From contig JAPOQH010000055.1 of assembly GCA_026710825.1 (NCBI GenBank), positions 1 to 64,000 on the forward strand: a stretch of 64,000 nucleotides of DNA. The letters are read 5' to 3'. The notes below the pieces were generated by a model. It was not told where the DNA came from and did no database searches. It saw nothing but the letters and a program-made list of their open reading frames with translations. Shown piece by piece: positions 49,309 through 57,058 of this stretch. Numbering within the stretch: the stretch's first letter is position 1; each line of letters starts with the position of its first letter. Source of the stretch: Chloroflexota bacterium (GTDB lineage: Bacteria; Chloroflexota; Dehalococcoidia; Lucifugimonadales; UBA3495). The translations under genes and the position numbers were made by a program.

Positions 49309-49503
49309 ATGTTCGACAAGGATTCGCTGGACCGGCTATTCGAAGAGCTGAGAGACGAGTTCGAGCTGGAAACCGATTGGGAAGACATTCAGCGTGACGC
49401 GCACCTTGCGGTGGCGTACGCCGACGCTGGTGTTCTGGATGACCAGAAGGGCGGTTTGGACGCGCGTATCGTCGATTTCGTGGAGCGGCACAATCCGGGC
49501 TAA
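49309..49503 (+). CDS. Small acidic protein, 64 aa
   Basis: This 64-residue acidic protein (FDKDSLDRLFEELRDEFELE at the start) is preceded by a strong GGAGGAGGT 8 bases before ATG 49309 and followed by a terminator (49531-49559), so it is well supported as a gene although unrecognised. It is probably alpha-helical. Confidence 0.7.
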   Translation: MFDKDSLDRLFEELRDEFELETDWEDIQRDAHLAVAYADAGVLDDQKGGLDARIVDFVERHNPG

Positions 49504-49530
49504 TCAGCCGCTACATCGTCAACTTCAAGG

Positions 49531-49559
49531 CCCCGTCGCAACTCACCGGCGGGGTTTTT
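49531..49559 (+). terminator. Intrinsic terminator after the 64-aa gene
   Basis: CCCCGTCG and CGGCGGGG pair (one T-G wobble) around an 11-base loop, followed by TTTTT. It lies 28 bases after the stop at 49503. Confidence 0.75.
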
Positions 49560-49571
49560 CGTTGTGTGGCC

Positions 49572-50552
49572 TTACCCCAGGACCTCGGGGTTGGCGCAGG
49601 CCTCCATGGGCTGGCCCTGCAGACCGGCAACCAGGTTGCGGGCCGCGAGTTTCATGGTGTTGAGGCGCGTGGGCAGGGCGGCGCTGCCGATGTGCGGGGT
49701 GATGACCAGGTTGTCCAGCGTGAGCAGCGGATCGTCGGGCGCGATTGGCTCCGGCGACGTGACGTCCAGGGCGGCGCGGGCAATCTGGCGGTCGCGCAGG
49801 GCAACGTAGAGGGCCGCGGGATCCACCACCGGCCCACGCGAGATATTGATGAGGATGCCGGTGGATTTCATCATCGCCAGTTGAGGGCCGCTGATCAGGT
49901 GGTGTGTTGCCGGCGTCAGCGGCACGCAGAGCACGACGAAATCGGCCTGGCTCAACAGGTCCGGGAACTCGGCGTAGCGGATACCATATTCGGCCTCGGC
50001 GTCCGGGTAACGTGTGCGGGAGTGGTAGACGATATCCATGTCGAAACCCCGGGCCCGGCGCACGATTTCGCGGCCAATCTGGCCCAGGCCAACGATGCCG
50101 AGGCAGGCTTCGTGCACATCCTGACCCAGCCAGTGGGTGGGATGGAACTGGATTTGCCAGCCGCCGGCGCGCAGCCACCGTTCGCTCTCCGACGTGCGGC
50201 GGGCGGCGCCCAGTAGCAGCGCGAGAGCCAGGTCCGCAGTGGCTTTGGCCAGCACGCCCGGCGTGTAGCCGACGGGTATGCCCCGCCGGGTGGCCTCGGC
50301 CACGTCCACGTTGTCCAGGCCCACGGCCAGTTGGCTGATCACGCGCAGGTTGGGCGCGGCGTCCAGCAGTTCAGCGTCCACCCGATCCATGATGGTGGTG
50401 AGGATGCCATCGGCCTCGGCGACCAGCTTGCGAAGCTCCGGAGCCGACGGCGGCGTTTCATCGGGCCAAACCTCCACGTCGGCGACGGCGCGCATGATGT
50501 CCAGGGCGTCGGGCAGGAGGGAGCGAGTGACCAGGGCTTTAGGACGAGGCAT
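49572..50552 (-). CDS. D-2-hydroxyacid dehydrogenase (D-isomer specific)
   Basis: This 326-residue NAD-dependent enzyme has the GxGxxG motif LGIVGLGQIGREIVRRA near residue 150. Its catalytic Arg is in NISRGPVVD, with a Glu in DVTSPEP and a His in TPHIGSA, the family triad. It reduces a 2-oxo acid (glyoxylate, hydroxypyruvate or phosphoglycerate-like). The protein lacks the ACT domain of SerA, so it is more like glyoxylate reductase or a similar enzyme. It is convergent with the 64-aa gene, with a terminator between them. Confidence 0.92.
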   Translation of the reverse strand: MPRPKALVTRSLLPDALDIMRAVADVEVWPDETPPSAPELRKLVAEADGILTTIMDRVDAELLDAAPNLRVISQLAVGLDNVDVAEATRRGIPVGYTPGVLAKATADLALALLLGAARRTSESERWLRAGGWQIQFHPTHWLGQDVHEACLGIVGLGQIGREIVRRARGFDMDIVYHSRTRYPDAEAEYGIRYAEFPDLLSQADFVVLCVPLTPATHHLISGPQLAMMKSTGILINISRGPVVDPAALYVALRDRQIARAALDVTSPEPIAPDDPLLTLDNLVITPHIGSAALPTRLNTMKLAARNLVAGLQGQPMEACANPEVLG

Positions 50553-50689
50553 GGCTATTCACCGCAGATTGGAGTGCAAAAGTTAGATACGCCGAACGAT
50601 ATTGCAACGGATTTTAGATTGGCGCCGTTGAAATTACCATGTGCATGGAGTCCCAGTTTCAGCCTCCGCAGCTGAGACGGCACAAAGAA

Positions 50690-50718
50690 AAGACCCCCGT
50701 CGCGCGGACGGGGGTCTT
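50690..50718 (-). terminator. Intrinsic terminator for the 92-aa gene
   Basis: AAGACCCCCGT and ACGGGGGTCTT form an 11-bp perfect stem with a 7-base loop. On the minus strand it is followed by TTTCTTTG, downstream of the gene ending at 50771. Confidence 0.8.
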
Positions 50719-50770
50719 GCAAAGCGCCAGTGGGTGCGTCAATCAGACGCAGGCGGCTGCCATTCTGGGC

Positions 50771-51049
50771 CTAGAAATGGGGGCCCTGGGACCGGAAGTA
50801 GCGGTTGTGCTCGAAGATCTTGCGGTTGACCCGTTCCTGTTCAGTCTTGGCCGGTCCGGTCACAGCGTCCCAGACCTGGTTCCAAACGCTTGCGATCATT
50901 TGGACGACAGAGCGCTTGGGTGTGTCCCACTGCTCGAGCAGTTCGGCAGGGCTTTCCGGGATTGCGGAGATGTCAACTGCGGCGGTCTCAACAACGGGAG
51001 CGACCACAGCGACGTCGGTTTCGTTTTGGCGGGTGGCGGTGGTTACCAT
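50771..51049 (-). CDS. Small hypothetical protein, 92 aa, with strong promoter and terminator
   Basis: This 92-residue protein is preceded by GGAGAAGTAAC, a consensus promoter (51099-51127) and followed by a strong terminator (50690-50718), so it is well isolated as one transcription unit. The sequence (DISAIPESPAELLEQWDTPK, SVWNQVWDAVTGPAKTEQE) fits no family I know. It is probably a soluble protein expressed at a high level. The N-terminal longer frame (to 51151) overlaps the promoter and is rejected. Confidence 0.7.
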   Translation of the reverse strand: MVTTATRQNETDVAVVAPVVETAAVDISAIPESPAELLEQWDTPKRSVVQMIASVWNQVWDAVTGPAKTEQERVNRKIFEHNRYFRSQGPHF

Positions 51050-51098
51050 CGTTACTTCTCCTGTATGCAATAGTGATAGGCCATGTTCATTTGTATAT

Positions 51099-51127
51099 AT
51101 GATACGCCTGCCATAGTATCGTGTCAA
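51099..51127 (-). promoter_or_regulatory. Strong promoter of the 92-aa gene
   Basis: On the minus strand a perfect TTGACA (51122-51127) and TATCAT (51099-51104) are 17 bp apart, the optimal spacing. Confidence 0.85.
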
Positions 51128-51308
51128 GAGATACACAGACGTACGTAACATCGTTTTTCGCGATGTAAAATATTATTGCCAAAGCGGGGGCATGAGTGGA
51201 GTTACCTGTGGCAAACGCGCTGTCGTTGCCACACACGTGCCGCAAAAACGTCCCAGAGAGAGTCGGATCGGCGGATTCCGACGCTTCAGGAAACCCGTTG
51301 AAGGGGAG

Positions 51309-52751
51309 TTACAGAGCCAGCTTGCCGGGGTTCAGGATCCCGGCCGGGTCCAGTGCGCGTTTGATGTCCTGCATCGCGCCACGACTGGCGCCGAGTTCGC
51401 GCTCAAGGAGGTGGTGGAGCTTGATCCCAACGCCGTGGCAGTATTCCATGACGCCGCCCATGTCCTGGGCCAGGGTGAGCACCTCGTCAACACCGGCGGC
51501 CAGGTTGGCTCGCACATCGGCGTCGTAGCCGTCGCGCCCATCCACCCGGCGATCCCCGTCCGGCACAATCAGCATGGAGAAGAATTCGGGACGGCTCCAG
51601 AGGCAGTACTCCACCACGTGAATTCTGCGGGCCGCCAGCATCTCGTCCGCGCGCTGCCGGTATTCCAGCACGCGGTTGGTGGGCAGGCTCATGTGCAGGT
51701 AGTCGAACGTGCGGCCCCACTGCCGACGCCAGCGCTCAGCGCGGGGGCGTCCCAGGACGGTCTCGCGGTAGTTCAGGGCGGAATCATGCCGGTGGCGCCA
51801 GTAGTCCAGGGTTGGCTCAGGCCCGACGCTCCAGCCGCCGGCGGTTTTGCAGATGGCGGTCGTCCGCTTGAGCGCGGCATCGACACCCTCGCGATAGCCC
51901 TCGAACAACAGGTGCAGCAGGATGCCCTCGTCGTCCTCGGTCAGGTCCAGCAGCGTGGGTTTGATGCCCAGGGCGGCCATCTCGGCAACCGCAGCAAAGC
52001 CGTCGGCGAAATCGGCGAACTCCATGGTTGCGTAGGCGTTGGCCTCGGGTTGACGAAATACCTTTATGGTGGCCCGCGTGATGACGCCAAACACGCCCTC
52101 GCTGCCGATGAACAGGTGGTTGAGGTCAGGCCCGGTGGACTGCTTGGGCACGGGCCGGGTCTCTATGATGCGACCATCGGGCAACACCACTTCCAACGCC
52201 ACCACCTGGTCGCCCATGGGTCCAAAAGCCGCGGCCCGGTAGCCCACCCCGTTGGTGGAAATGGTGCCGGCGACGGTGGCGATGGGAACGCTGTAGGGAT
52301 CGTGGCCGGGCATGAGGCCGTAGGGTTTCAGACCGTCATACAGATCCTGGAGCACCATGCCAGCCTGCGCCTCGGCGATCATCGAGGATGGATCAACATC
52401 CAGGAGGCGGTTGAGCCGGCCGACATCCAGGATGATGCCGCCGTCGACGGGGAGGATGCCGCCCATCACACCGGTGCCGCCGCCGTAAGGGATGACCGGT
52501 ATGGCGCGCTTTTGGGCGAAGGTTACAACGCGGGAGACCTCCTCGGTGTCGGCGGGCCGGACTATCACATCAGCCAGGCGGTCGAAGGCGGCGTCCGCAT
52601 AGTAGGCGCGGTATGGAGTCAGCGCGTCGGCGGAATAACGGTCGATGGAGTCGGGGTCAGCGAGGACGTGCTCCGGACCGACGATGTCCTGGAGCAGGCC
52701 GGACACCTGCCGCCAGTCTATCGGGGATGACGAGCGCGGGGGTTGGGACAC
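51309..52751 (-). CDS. FAD-linked oxidase (GlcD / alkyl-DHAP-synthase type)
   Basis: This 480-residue protein has an FAD-binding PCMH fold: VIPYGGGTGVMGGILPV near residue 75, TVAGTISTNGVGYRAAAFG near residue 135 and the C-terminal FAD-oxidase domain. GGVMEYCHGVGIKL contains the family's His near the active site. The start is GTG 52751, since the longer upstream frame is antisense of cysS. It could oxidise a D-2-hydroxy acid (like glycolate or lactate) or make an ether lipid; no partner subunits (GlcE/F) are nearby. It begins 31 bases after cysS ends. Confidence 0.85.
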   Translation of the reverse strand: MSQPPRSSSPIDWRQVSGLLQDIVGPEHVLADPDSIDRYSADALTPYRAYYADAAFDRLADVIVRPADTEEVSRVVTFAQKRAIPVIPYGGGTGVMGGILPVDGGIILDVGRLNRLLDVDPSSMIAEAQAGMVLQDLYDGLKPYGLMPGHDPYSVPIATVAGTISTNGVGYRAAAFGPMGDQVVALEVVLPDGRIIETRPVPKQSTGPDLNHLFIGSEGVFGVITRATIKVFRQPEANAYATMEFADFADGFAAVAEMAALGIKPTLLDLTEDDEGILLHLLFEGYREGVDAALKRTTAICKTAGGWSVGPEPTLDYWRHRHDSALNYRETVLGRPRAERWRRQWGRTFDYLHMSLPTNRVLEYRQRADEMLAARRIHVVEYCLWSRPEFFSMLIVPDGDRRVDGRDGYDADVRANLAAGVDEVLTLAQDMGGVMEYCHGVGIKLHHLLERELGASRGAMQDIKRALDPAGILNPGKLAL

Positions 52752-52782
52752 GGTTGAGGAATATGCGCGTCGACCAGGGCCG

Positions 52783-54156
52783 CTAACTGGGGCTCTGGTA
52801 TTGCCACTGGGTGCCCTGGGCGCTGTCCTCCAGGGCGACGCCCTGCTCGGCGAGGCTGTCGCGGATCTGGTCGGCCAGGGCGAACTGGCGGGCGGCGCGG
52901 AGTTCGGTTCGCACCGATACCAGCAGGTCGATGAACGGAGCGGCCGCCAACTCGCTGGCGCTGCTGACGCGCTCGGCGAAAGTGAGGCCCAGGACGTCGC
53001 CCAACTCGCGCAGCGTGGACTGGCCGTCGTCGATGCTCTGGCCGGCATCCCTGCCCCGGTTGATGTCGCGCGCCAGGTCGAACAGGACCGCCACCGCCTG
53101 CGGGGTGTTGAGGTCGTCTTCCATGGCGGCGGTAAAGCGGGCACGATGCTCGGCGGCATCGACCTGGGGACCGGAACCGTTGCCGGGGGTCAGGGCGTGG
53201 CGAACCCGCTCCAGGCTCCGTTCGACCGCGGCGGCTCCCTCGTCGCTGTAGGCCAGGGGGCTGCGGTAATGACTGCTGAGGAAATACAGCCGCATGGCGT
53301 CGGGAGTGAATTCTTCCAATGCATCGGCAACCGACACCAGGTTGCCCAGGGACTTGCTCATTTTGTCGGAGCCCAGCTGGAGCAGGCCGTTGTGCATCCA
53401 GTAGCGCGAGAATGGCTTGGCTCCCGTGTAGCACTCGCTCTGGGCGATTTCGTTCTCGTGATGCGGGAACACCAGGTCCTGGCCACCGCCGTGGATGTCC
53501 AGCTGCTCGCCCAGGTATTCCAGGGACATGGCGGTGCATTCGATATGCCAGCCGGGACGGCCGGGGCCCCAGGGGCTTTCCCAGGAGGGTTCGCCGGGTT
53601 TGGCGCCCTTCCAGAGCACGAAGTCCATGGGGTGTTCCTTGTTCTCATCCACCTGGATGCGGGCGCCTGCGATCATGCTGTCCAGTGTGCGGTGGCTGAG
53701 CTTGCCGTAGTCGTCCTTGCTGGTGACGCGGAAATAGACGTCCCCGGCGGCGGGATAGGCGTGTCCGCGGTCGATGAGGCCGGCGATGGCGTCGAGGATG
53801 CGGGGAATCTCCCTGGTGGCGCGGGGATACTCGGCGGCGCGCTGGATGTTCAGAGCGTCCATGGCGTGGAAGTAGTCGCCGATGAATTCATCGACCAGAT
53901 CATCCTCGGAAACGCCGCTCTCCTGCGCACGCTGGATGATCTTATCGTCGACGTCGGTGAAGTTCTGGACGTGGCGGACCTTGTAGCCGGTGTACTCAAG
54001 GTAGCGGCGCAGAGTGTCGAAAACGACGTAACTGAGGGCGTGGCCCACGTGAGTTGACGAATAGGGGGTCACGCCGCAGACGTACATTTTGACTTCGTCG
54101 GCATCGGCGGGGACGAACTCTTCCAGCCGTCCGCTCAGGGTATTGTAGAGTTTCAT
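52783..54156 (-). CDS. cysS: Cysteinyl-tRNA synthetase
   Basis: This 457-residue class-I synthetase has the zinc ligand C27 (YVCGVTPY), the HIGH motif as HVGH at 36-39, WHIECTAMS and HHENEIAQSEC zinc ligands, and the KMSKS motif near residue 265. It attaches Cys to tRNA-Cys. It is in the ispD-(membrane gene)-ispF-cysS minus-strand cluster. Its presence with the ispDF genes is a common bacterial synteny. Confidence 0.97.
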   Translation of the reverse strand: MKLYNTLSGRLEEFVPADADEVKMYVCGVTPYSSTHVGHALSYVVFDTLRRYLEYTGYKVRHVQNFTDVDDKIIQRAQESGVSEDDLVDEFIGDYFHAMDALNIQRAAEYPRATREIPRILDAIAGLIDRGHAYPAAGDVYFRVTSKDDYGKLSHRTLDSMIAGARIQVDENKEHPMDFVLWKGAKPGEPSWESPWGPGRPGWHIECTAMSLEYLGEQLDIHGGGQDLVFPHHENEIAQSECYTGAKPFSRYWMHNGLLQLGSDKMSKSLGNLVSVADALEEFTPDAMRLYFLSSHYRSPLAYSDEGAAAVERSLERVRHALTPGNGSGPQVDAAEHRARFTAAMEDDLNTPQAVAVLFDLARDINRGRDAGQSIDDGQSTLRELGDVLGLTFAERVSSASELAAAPFIDLLVSVRTELRAARQFALADQIRDSLAEQGVALEDSAQGTQWQYQSPS

Positions 54157-54249
54157 AAAGTGGGGGCGTGTTGGCTGCTGGGGATTATTTGATGCGAGGG
54201 TCTATTTGATGCGGAGCAAGTTGGCTGATTGCTTCGTGGCGGCGGTATG

Positions 54250-54729
54250 TTACGGCCGCGAGAGGAGGGCCACTGCGGTAGCCGCGATACCCTCTTCTCG
54301 GCCTGTGAAGCCGAGGTAGTCGGTGGTCGTGGCTTTTACGCTGATCTGCGGCGGTTCGACGGACAGCGCGGAGGCAATGTTGTTACGCATGTCCGCCGCG
54401 TGAGGTGACAATCGGGGCCGCTGCGCAAGAATTGTAGCATCAACGTTGACGATGCACCAACCGTCCGCGCCCAGGACCGAGGCGGTGCGTTCAAGGAGCA
54501 GCAGGCTGCTGATGCCGGCCAGGGACGGATCACCGGGCGGGAAGTGCATGCCGATGTCCCCGGCGCCGGCCGCGCCGAGGAGGGCGTCGATGATGGCGTG
54601 GCTGAGGACATCGCCGTCGCTGTGTCCAGCGAGTCCACGAGGGTGAGGTATCGAGACGCCGCCAAGGATCAGGTCTCGGTCATCCGCCAGGCCGTGGGCA
54701 TCCGTTCCGGTTCCAACGCGGTATTCCAC
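54250..54729 (-). CDS. ispF: 2-C-methyl-D-erythritol 2,4-cyclodiphosphate synthase
   Basis: This 159-residue MEcPP synthase has the D10-x-H12 metal site (GTGTDAHGL), HSDGD with H36, D38 and D40, and further H44. ATTTDYLGFTGREEGIAA is the conserved C-terminal motif. It forms MEcPP in the non-mevalonate isoprenoid route, after IspD. It lies just after cysS and before a small membrane gene. Confidence 0.96.
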   Translation of the reverse strand: MEYRVGTGTDAHGLADDRDLILGGVSIPHPRGLAGHSDGDVLSHAIIDALLGAAGAGDIGMHFPPGDPSLAGISSLLLLERTASVLGADGWCIVNVDATILAQRPRLSPHAADMRNNIASALSVEPPQISVKATTTDYLGFTGREEGIAATAVALLSRP

Positions 54730-54789
54730 TCTCGATTCTCGTCGCGGGGAGCGCTGGGCTATGTACGGGGGAGTGGCGACTTCGCCCGA

Positions 54790-55230
54790 TTACGGTTTTT
54801 CGACGGATTTCAGCGCGCGATGCGCTCGGTCCAGATCACCGATGGCATCCGCGTTGGCCAGGATGGGAGAAAACGCTATGCCGATGGAAACGGGGAACAT
54901 TATTGCGGAACCGATCACGGCCGCCGCCACCAGGGGGTTCTCGAAAGCTACGAACTGGACATGCAGCGTTTCGGCGCGTGCCGCGATGGTTTGCGGCAGG
55001 GGCAGGTTGAACTCAACAGCGGCCAGCATCAGCATGGGGACCAGGGTGACCACCGCAATGAGGATCCAGACCACCTCCCAATAGAGGAACTTGTTCCTCT
55101 CGATGTTCACCTGGGAGCGTAGCCTCCGTGGACGACCGGGCGCCACGGACGGGTTCAGACCATCCGCGCTGACACGCAGGAAATGTGCGTATTCCCGGTA
55201 GCGTTCCCGGCTGACGCTGCTGGCAGCCAT
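54790..55230 (-). CDS. Putative membrane protein, 146 aa
   Basis: This 146-residue protein has two hydrophobic segments (WEVVWILIAVVTLVPMLMLA and LVAAAVIGSAIMFPVSIGIA) with a basic N-terminal cytosolic part. ATG 55230 is preceded by GGAGGT on the minus strand, and the longer frame is rejected. No family is recognised. Position between ispF and ispD is a peculiarity: these genes are usually adjacent. Confidence 0.7.
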   Translation of the reverse strand: MAASSVSRERYREYAHFLRVSADGLNPSVAPGRPRRLRSQVNIERNKFLYWEVVWILIAVVTLVPMLMLAAVEFNLPLPQTIAARAETLHVQFVAFENPLVAAAVIGSAIMFPVSIGIAFSPILANADAIGDLDRAHRALKSVEKP

Positions 55231-55393
55231 TTGGTAACCTCCAAATTCAGGACGGCAGTCTAACACGGCTCCGCACGCTTTGGGCGCGCTGGAACCAAAT
55301 TAATGCCGTGTATCACATGATAGTGTCGTCGGGATCGTGGACGCTAGCAATTTCCCACGTCAGTTACCGGCTTTTCGAGCCGAAACCGACGTT

Positions 55394-56101
55394 TCAGGTC
55401 AGCAACTGGCTTACGAACGCAAGGTCCTCGGGTGTGGTCACTTTGAGGTTTTCGTAGCTGCCCAGGAAAATTCGCACCGATTGTCCCATCGCTTCGACCA
55501 TGCTTGCGTCATCGGTGTATTCCGCAGAGGCGGAACGGTGGGCACGCATCAACAGGCCGTATTCAAAAACCTGGGGAGTCTGGGCTGCCCATAGGGTGGA
55601 CCGTTCGGGCGTATCGGTGACGACATGATCGTCGTCCACAACCTTGATGGTGTCTTTGACCGGCACCGCCGCGACCGCCGCCGACCAGCGTTGAGCCGCC
55701 CGGAGCGCCCGGTCCAGCACATCCTCCGAGATGCAGGGGCGCGCGCCGTCGTGAACGGCGACCCACTGACTATCGCCCAGGGCCACCAGCCCGGCGTACA
55801 CGGAATCCTGGCGGCGCTCCCCGCCGGCGCACACTGCCGTGACCTTGTCGATTGCGTATCGTGAAACCATGCCCTCGGCCCGGGCCACGGCGTCTTCGGT
55901 CACCACCAGCGCGATGCGGGAAACGGCTGGGGACTGGGCCAAACGACGCAGCGTGTGTACCACCAGGGGGATGCCATGGATTTCGGCGAACGTCTTGTCC
56001 GTGCCGCCCATGCGCGTGCTGCGCCCGGCGGCAACCACCACCACACCCATACCGCTACCCTCAGCAACCGGGACAGACTGGATACTCTCGGACTCTGACA
56101 T
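55394..56101 (-). CDS. ispD: 2-C-methyl-D-erythritol 4-phosphate cytidylyltransferase
   Basis: This 235-residue cytidylyltransferase has GVVVVAAGRSTRMGGTDKTF (CTP binding) near residue 18, VAVHDGARP near residue 116, and TPQVFEYG and NLKVTTPEDLAFV toward the end. It converts MEP and CTP to CDP-ME in the non-mevalonate route. ATG 56101 is the only clear start. It is upstream of the small membrane gene and ispF on the minus strand. Confidence 0.95.
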   Translation of the reverse strand: MSESESIQSVPVAEGSGMGVVVVAAGRSTRMGGTDKTFAEIHGIPLVVHTLRRLAQSPAVSRIALVVTEDAVARAEGMVSRYAIDKVTAVCAGGERRQDSVYAGLVALGDSQWVAVHDGARPCISEDVLDRALRAAQRWSAAVAAVPVKDTIKVVDDDHVVTDTPERSTLWAAQTPQVFEYGLLMRAHRSASAEYTDDASMVEAMGQSVRIFLGSYENLKVTTPEDLAFVSQLLT

Positions 56102-56412
56102 GTTCTGCGCTGCGCTGAAAGGGACTCGTAATGCGGCTGCGGATCACCCGGTAGGTGGGCGAGGCTGTTGCATATCTGGGCCGATTCTAAAAAAGCGCAC
56201 TAGCCACAGTTATCCACGATTGGCGATAATGCGGCCATAGTTTATGATTCGTCTATTCTACCACCAATACCTTGACGATATGACTGACGCACCAAATTTT
56301 TTTGTCCAGCGGACTGGGTTCCAAGAAGGGGTACCCCATCATTTCTTCGGGAGGAACTGCGTAGCCGCCGGACAGTAAAGACCCAACGCACACCACCACA
56401 AGGAGGGTAGCT
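56102..56412. other. Divergent intergenic region, ispD / osmC
   Basis: No gene is seen. TATGATTC at about 56241 could be part of a -10 element, and AGGAGGGTAGC directly precedes the OsmC ATG at 56413. I see no repeat of the families described here. Confidence 0.4.
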
Positions 56413-56862
56413 ATGGCTACGTTGGAAAGAGCCTACCTGGTAGAAACTTGCAGCTCGGGCACCCACGGCAGGGCAATCTGCAACGCTCGCACCCACCACT
56501 GGGTTGCCGATGACAGCACCGGGGACTTCGTGGGCGCCGGCGAATACTTCCTGTCCGGCATCACGGCCTGCGCCGTCAACATGGTGGAGCGCATCGCCCT
56601 GACCGACGACTCGCCGGTGGACTTCATGGAGGTCTCCGCGGAAGCCTATCGCGACCCGGACGCCACCCCTGGCGATCTCAGCGTTTACGCCGACGTGCGC
56701 ATCCACTTCAAGATCTGGGGCGTGGACGACGACCAGGGCAACTACCTGGTGGACACCTGGAAAAAGCGTTGACCCCTTTACGGTTCGGTCGCCGTGGCGA
56801 CCCCAAGCACTTCCGTAACCGCTGAATTCATCGCTGACGCACGCCAGAAGCACGGCAGCTAG
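56413..56862 (+). CDS. OsmC family protein, probable selenoprotein (UGA = Sec120)
   Basis: The first 119 residues show the OsmC core AGEYFLSGITACAVNM with the peroxidatic C53. The frame then meets TGA (56770-56772) after LVDTWKKR. In the same frame it continues PLYGSVAVATPSTSVTAE to TAG at 56860-56862. In family members the segment after a Lys/Arg-rich helix normally has Cys-Pro; here the Cys would be Sec. A 6-bp perfect hairpin with CGTG loop lies 20 bases after the UGA. With readthrough the protein has 149 residues, the normal OsmC length. AGGAGGGTAGC precedes ATG 56413. It would be a peroxide-reducing enzyme. Confidence 0.85.
56787..56802 (+). promoter_or_regulatory. Putative bacterial SECIS element of the OsmC selenoprotein
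   Basis: GGTCGC (56787-56792) and GCGACC (56797-56802) form a perfect stem with a CGTG loop. Twenty bases separate the UGA from the loop and a G lies in loop position two, within the general bacterial SECIS rules I know (16-37 bases, G in the first two loop bases). The stem is short. Confidence 0.7.
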
Positions 56863-56885
56863 CGCCAGCCCAGCATCACAAAGGT

Positions 56886-56913
56886 GTAGGGGCGAATAGT
56901 CATTCGCCCCTAC
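56886..56913. repeat. Intergenic palindrome, family A copy 8
   Basis: Arms GTAGGGGCGAAT and ATTCGCCCCTAC flank AGTC, almost identical to copy 3. It lies between the OsmC gene end and the antiporter gene. Confidence 0.9.
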
Positions 56914-57058
56914 AATTTGACGCACCCGGCCTGCTTGACGGGCCGGGCAGCGTGTTCAATTTCCCCAGGGCAGGAGAGATTCTATAGAAATTCTGCTTGC
57001 CATATTCCCTGCCGGACTCTCTGAGGAGGCGGCCGGGCACCTGCAGGATTTCGCCATC

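Noticed and set aside
51309..53159. N-terminal extension of the FAD-linked oxidase into the cysS region
   Set aside because: The extension reads antisense-frame sequence of cysS with no similarity to the family; GTG 52751 is the sensible start.
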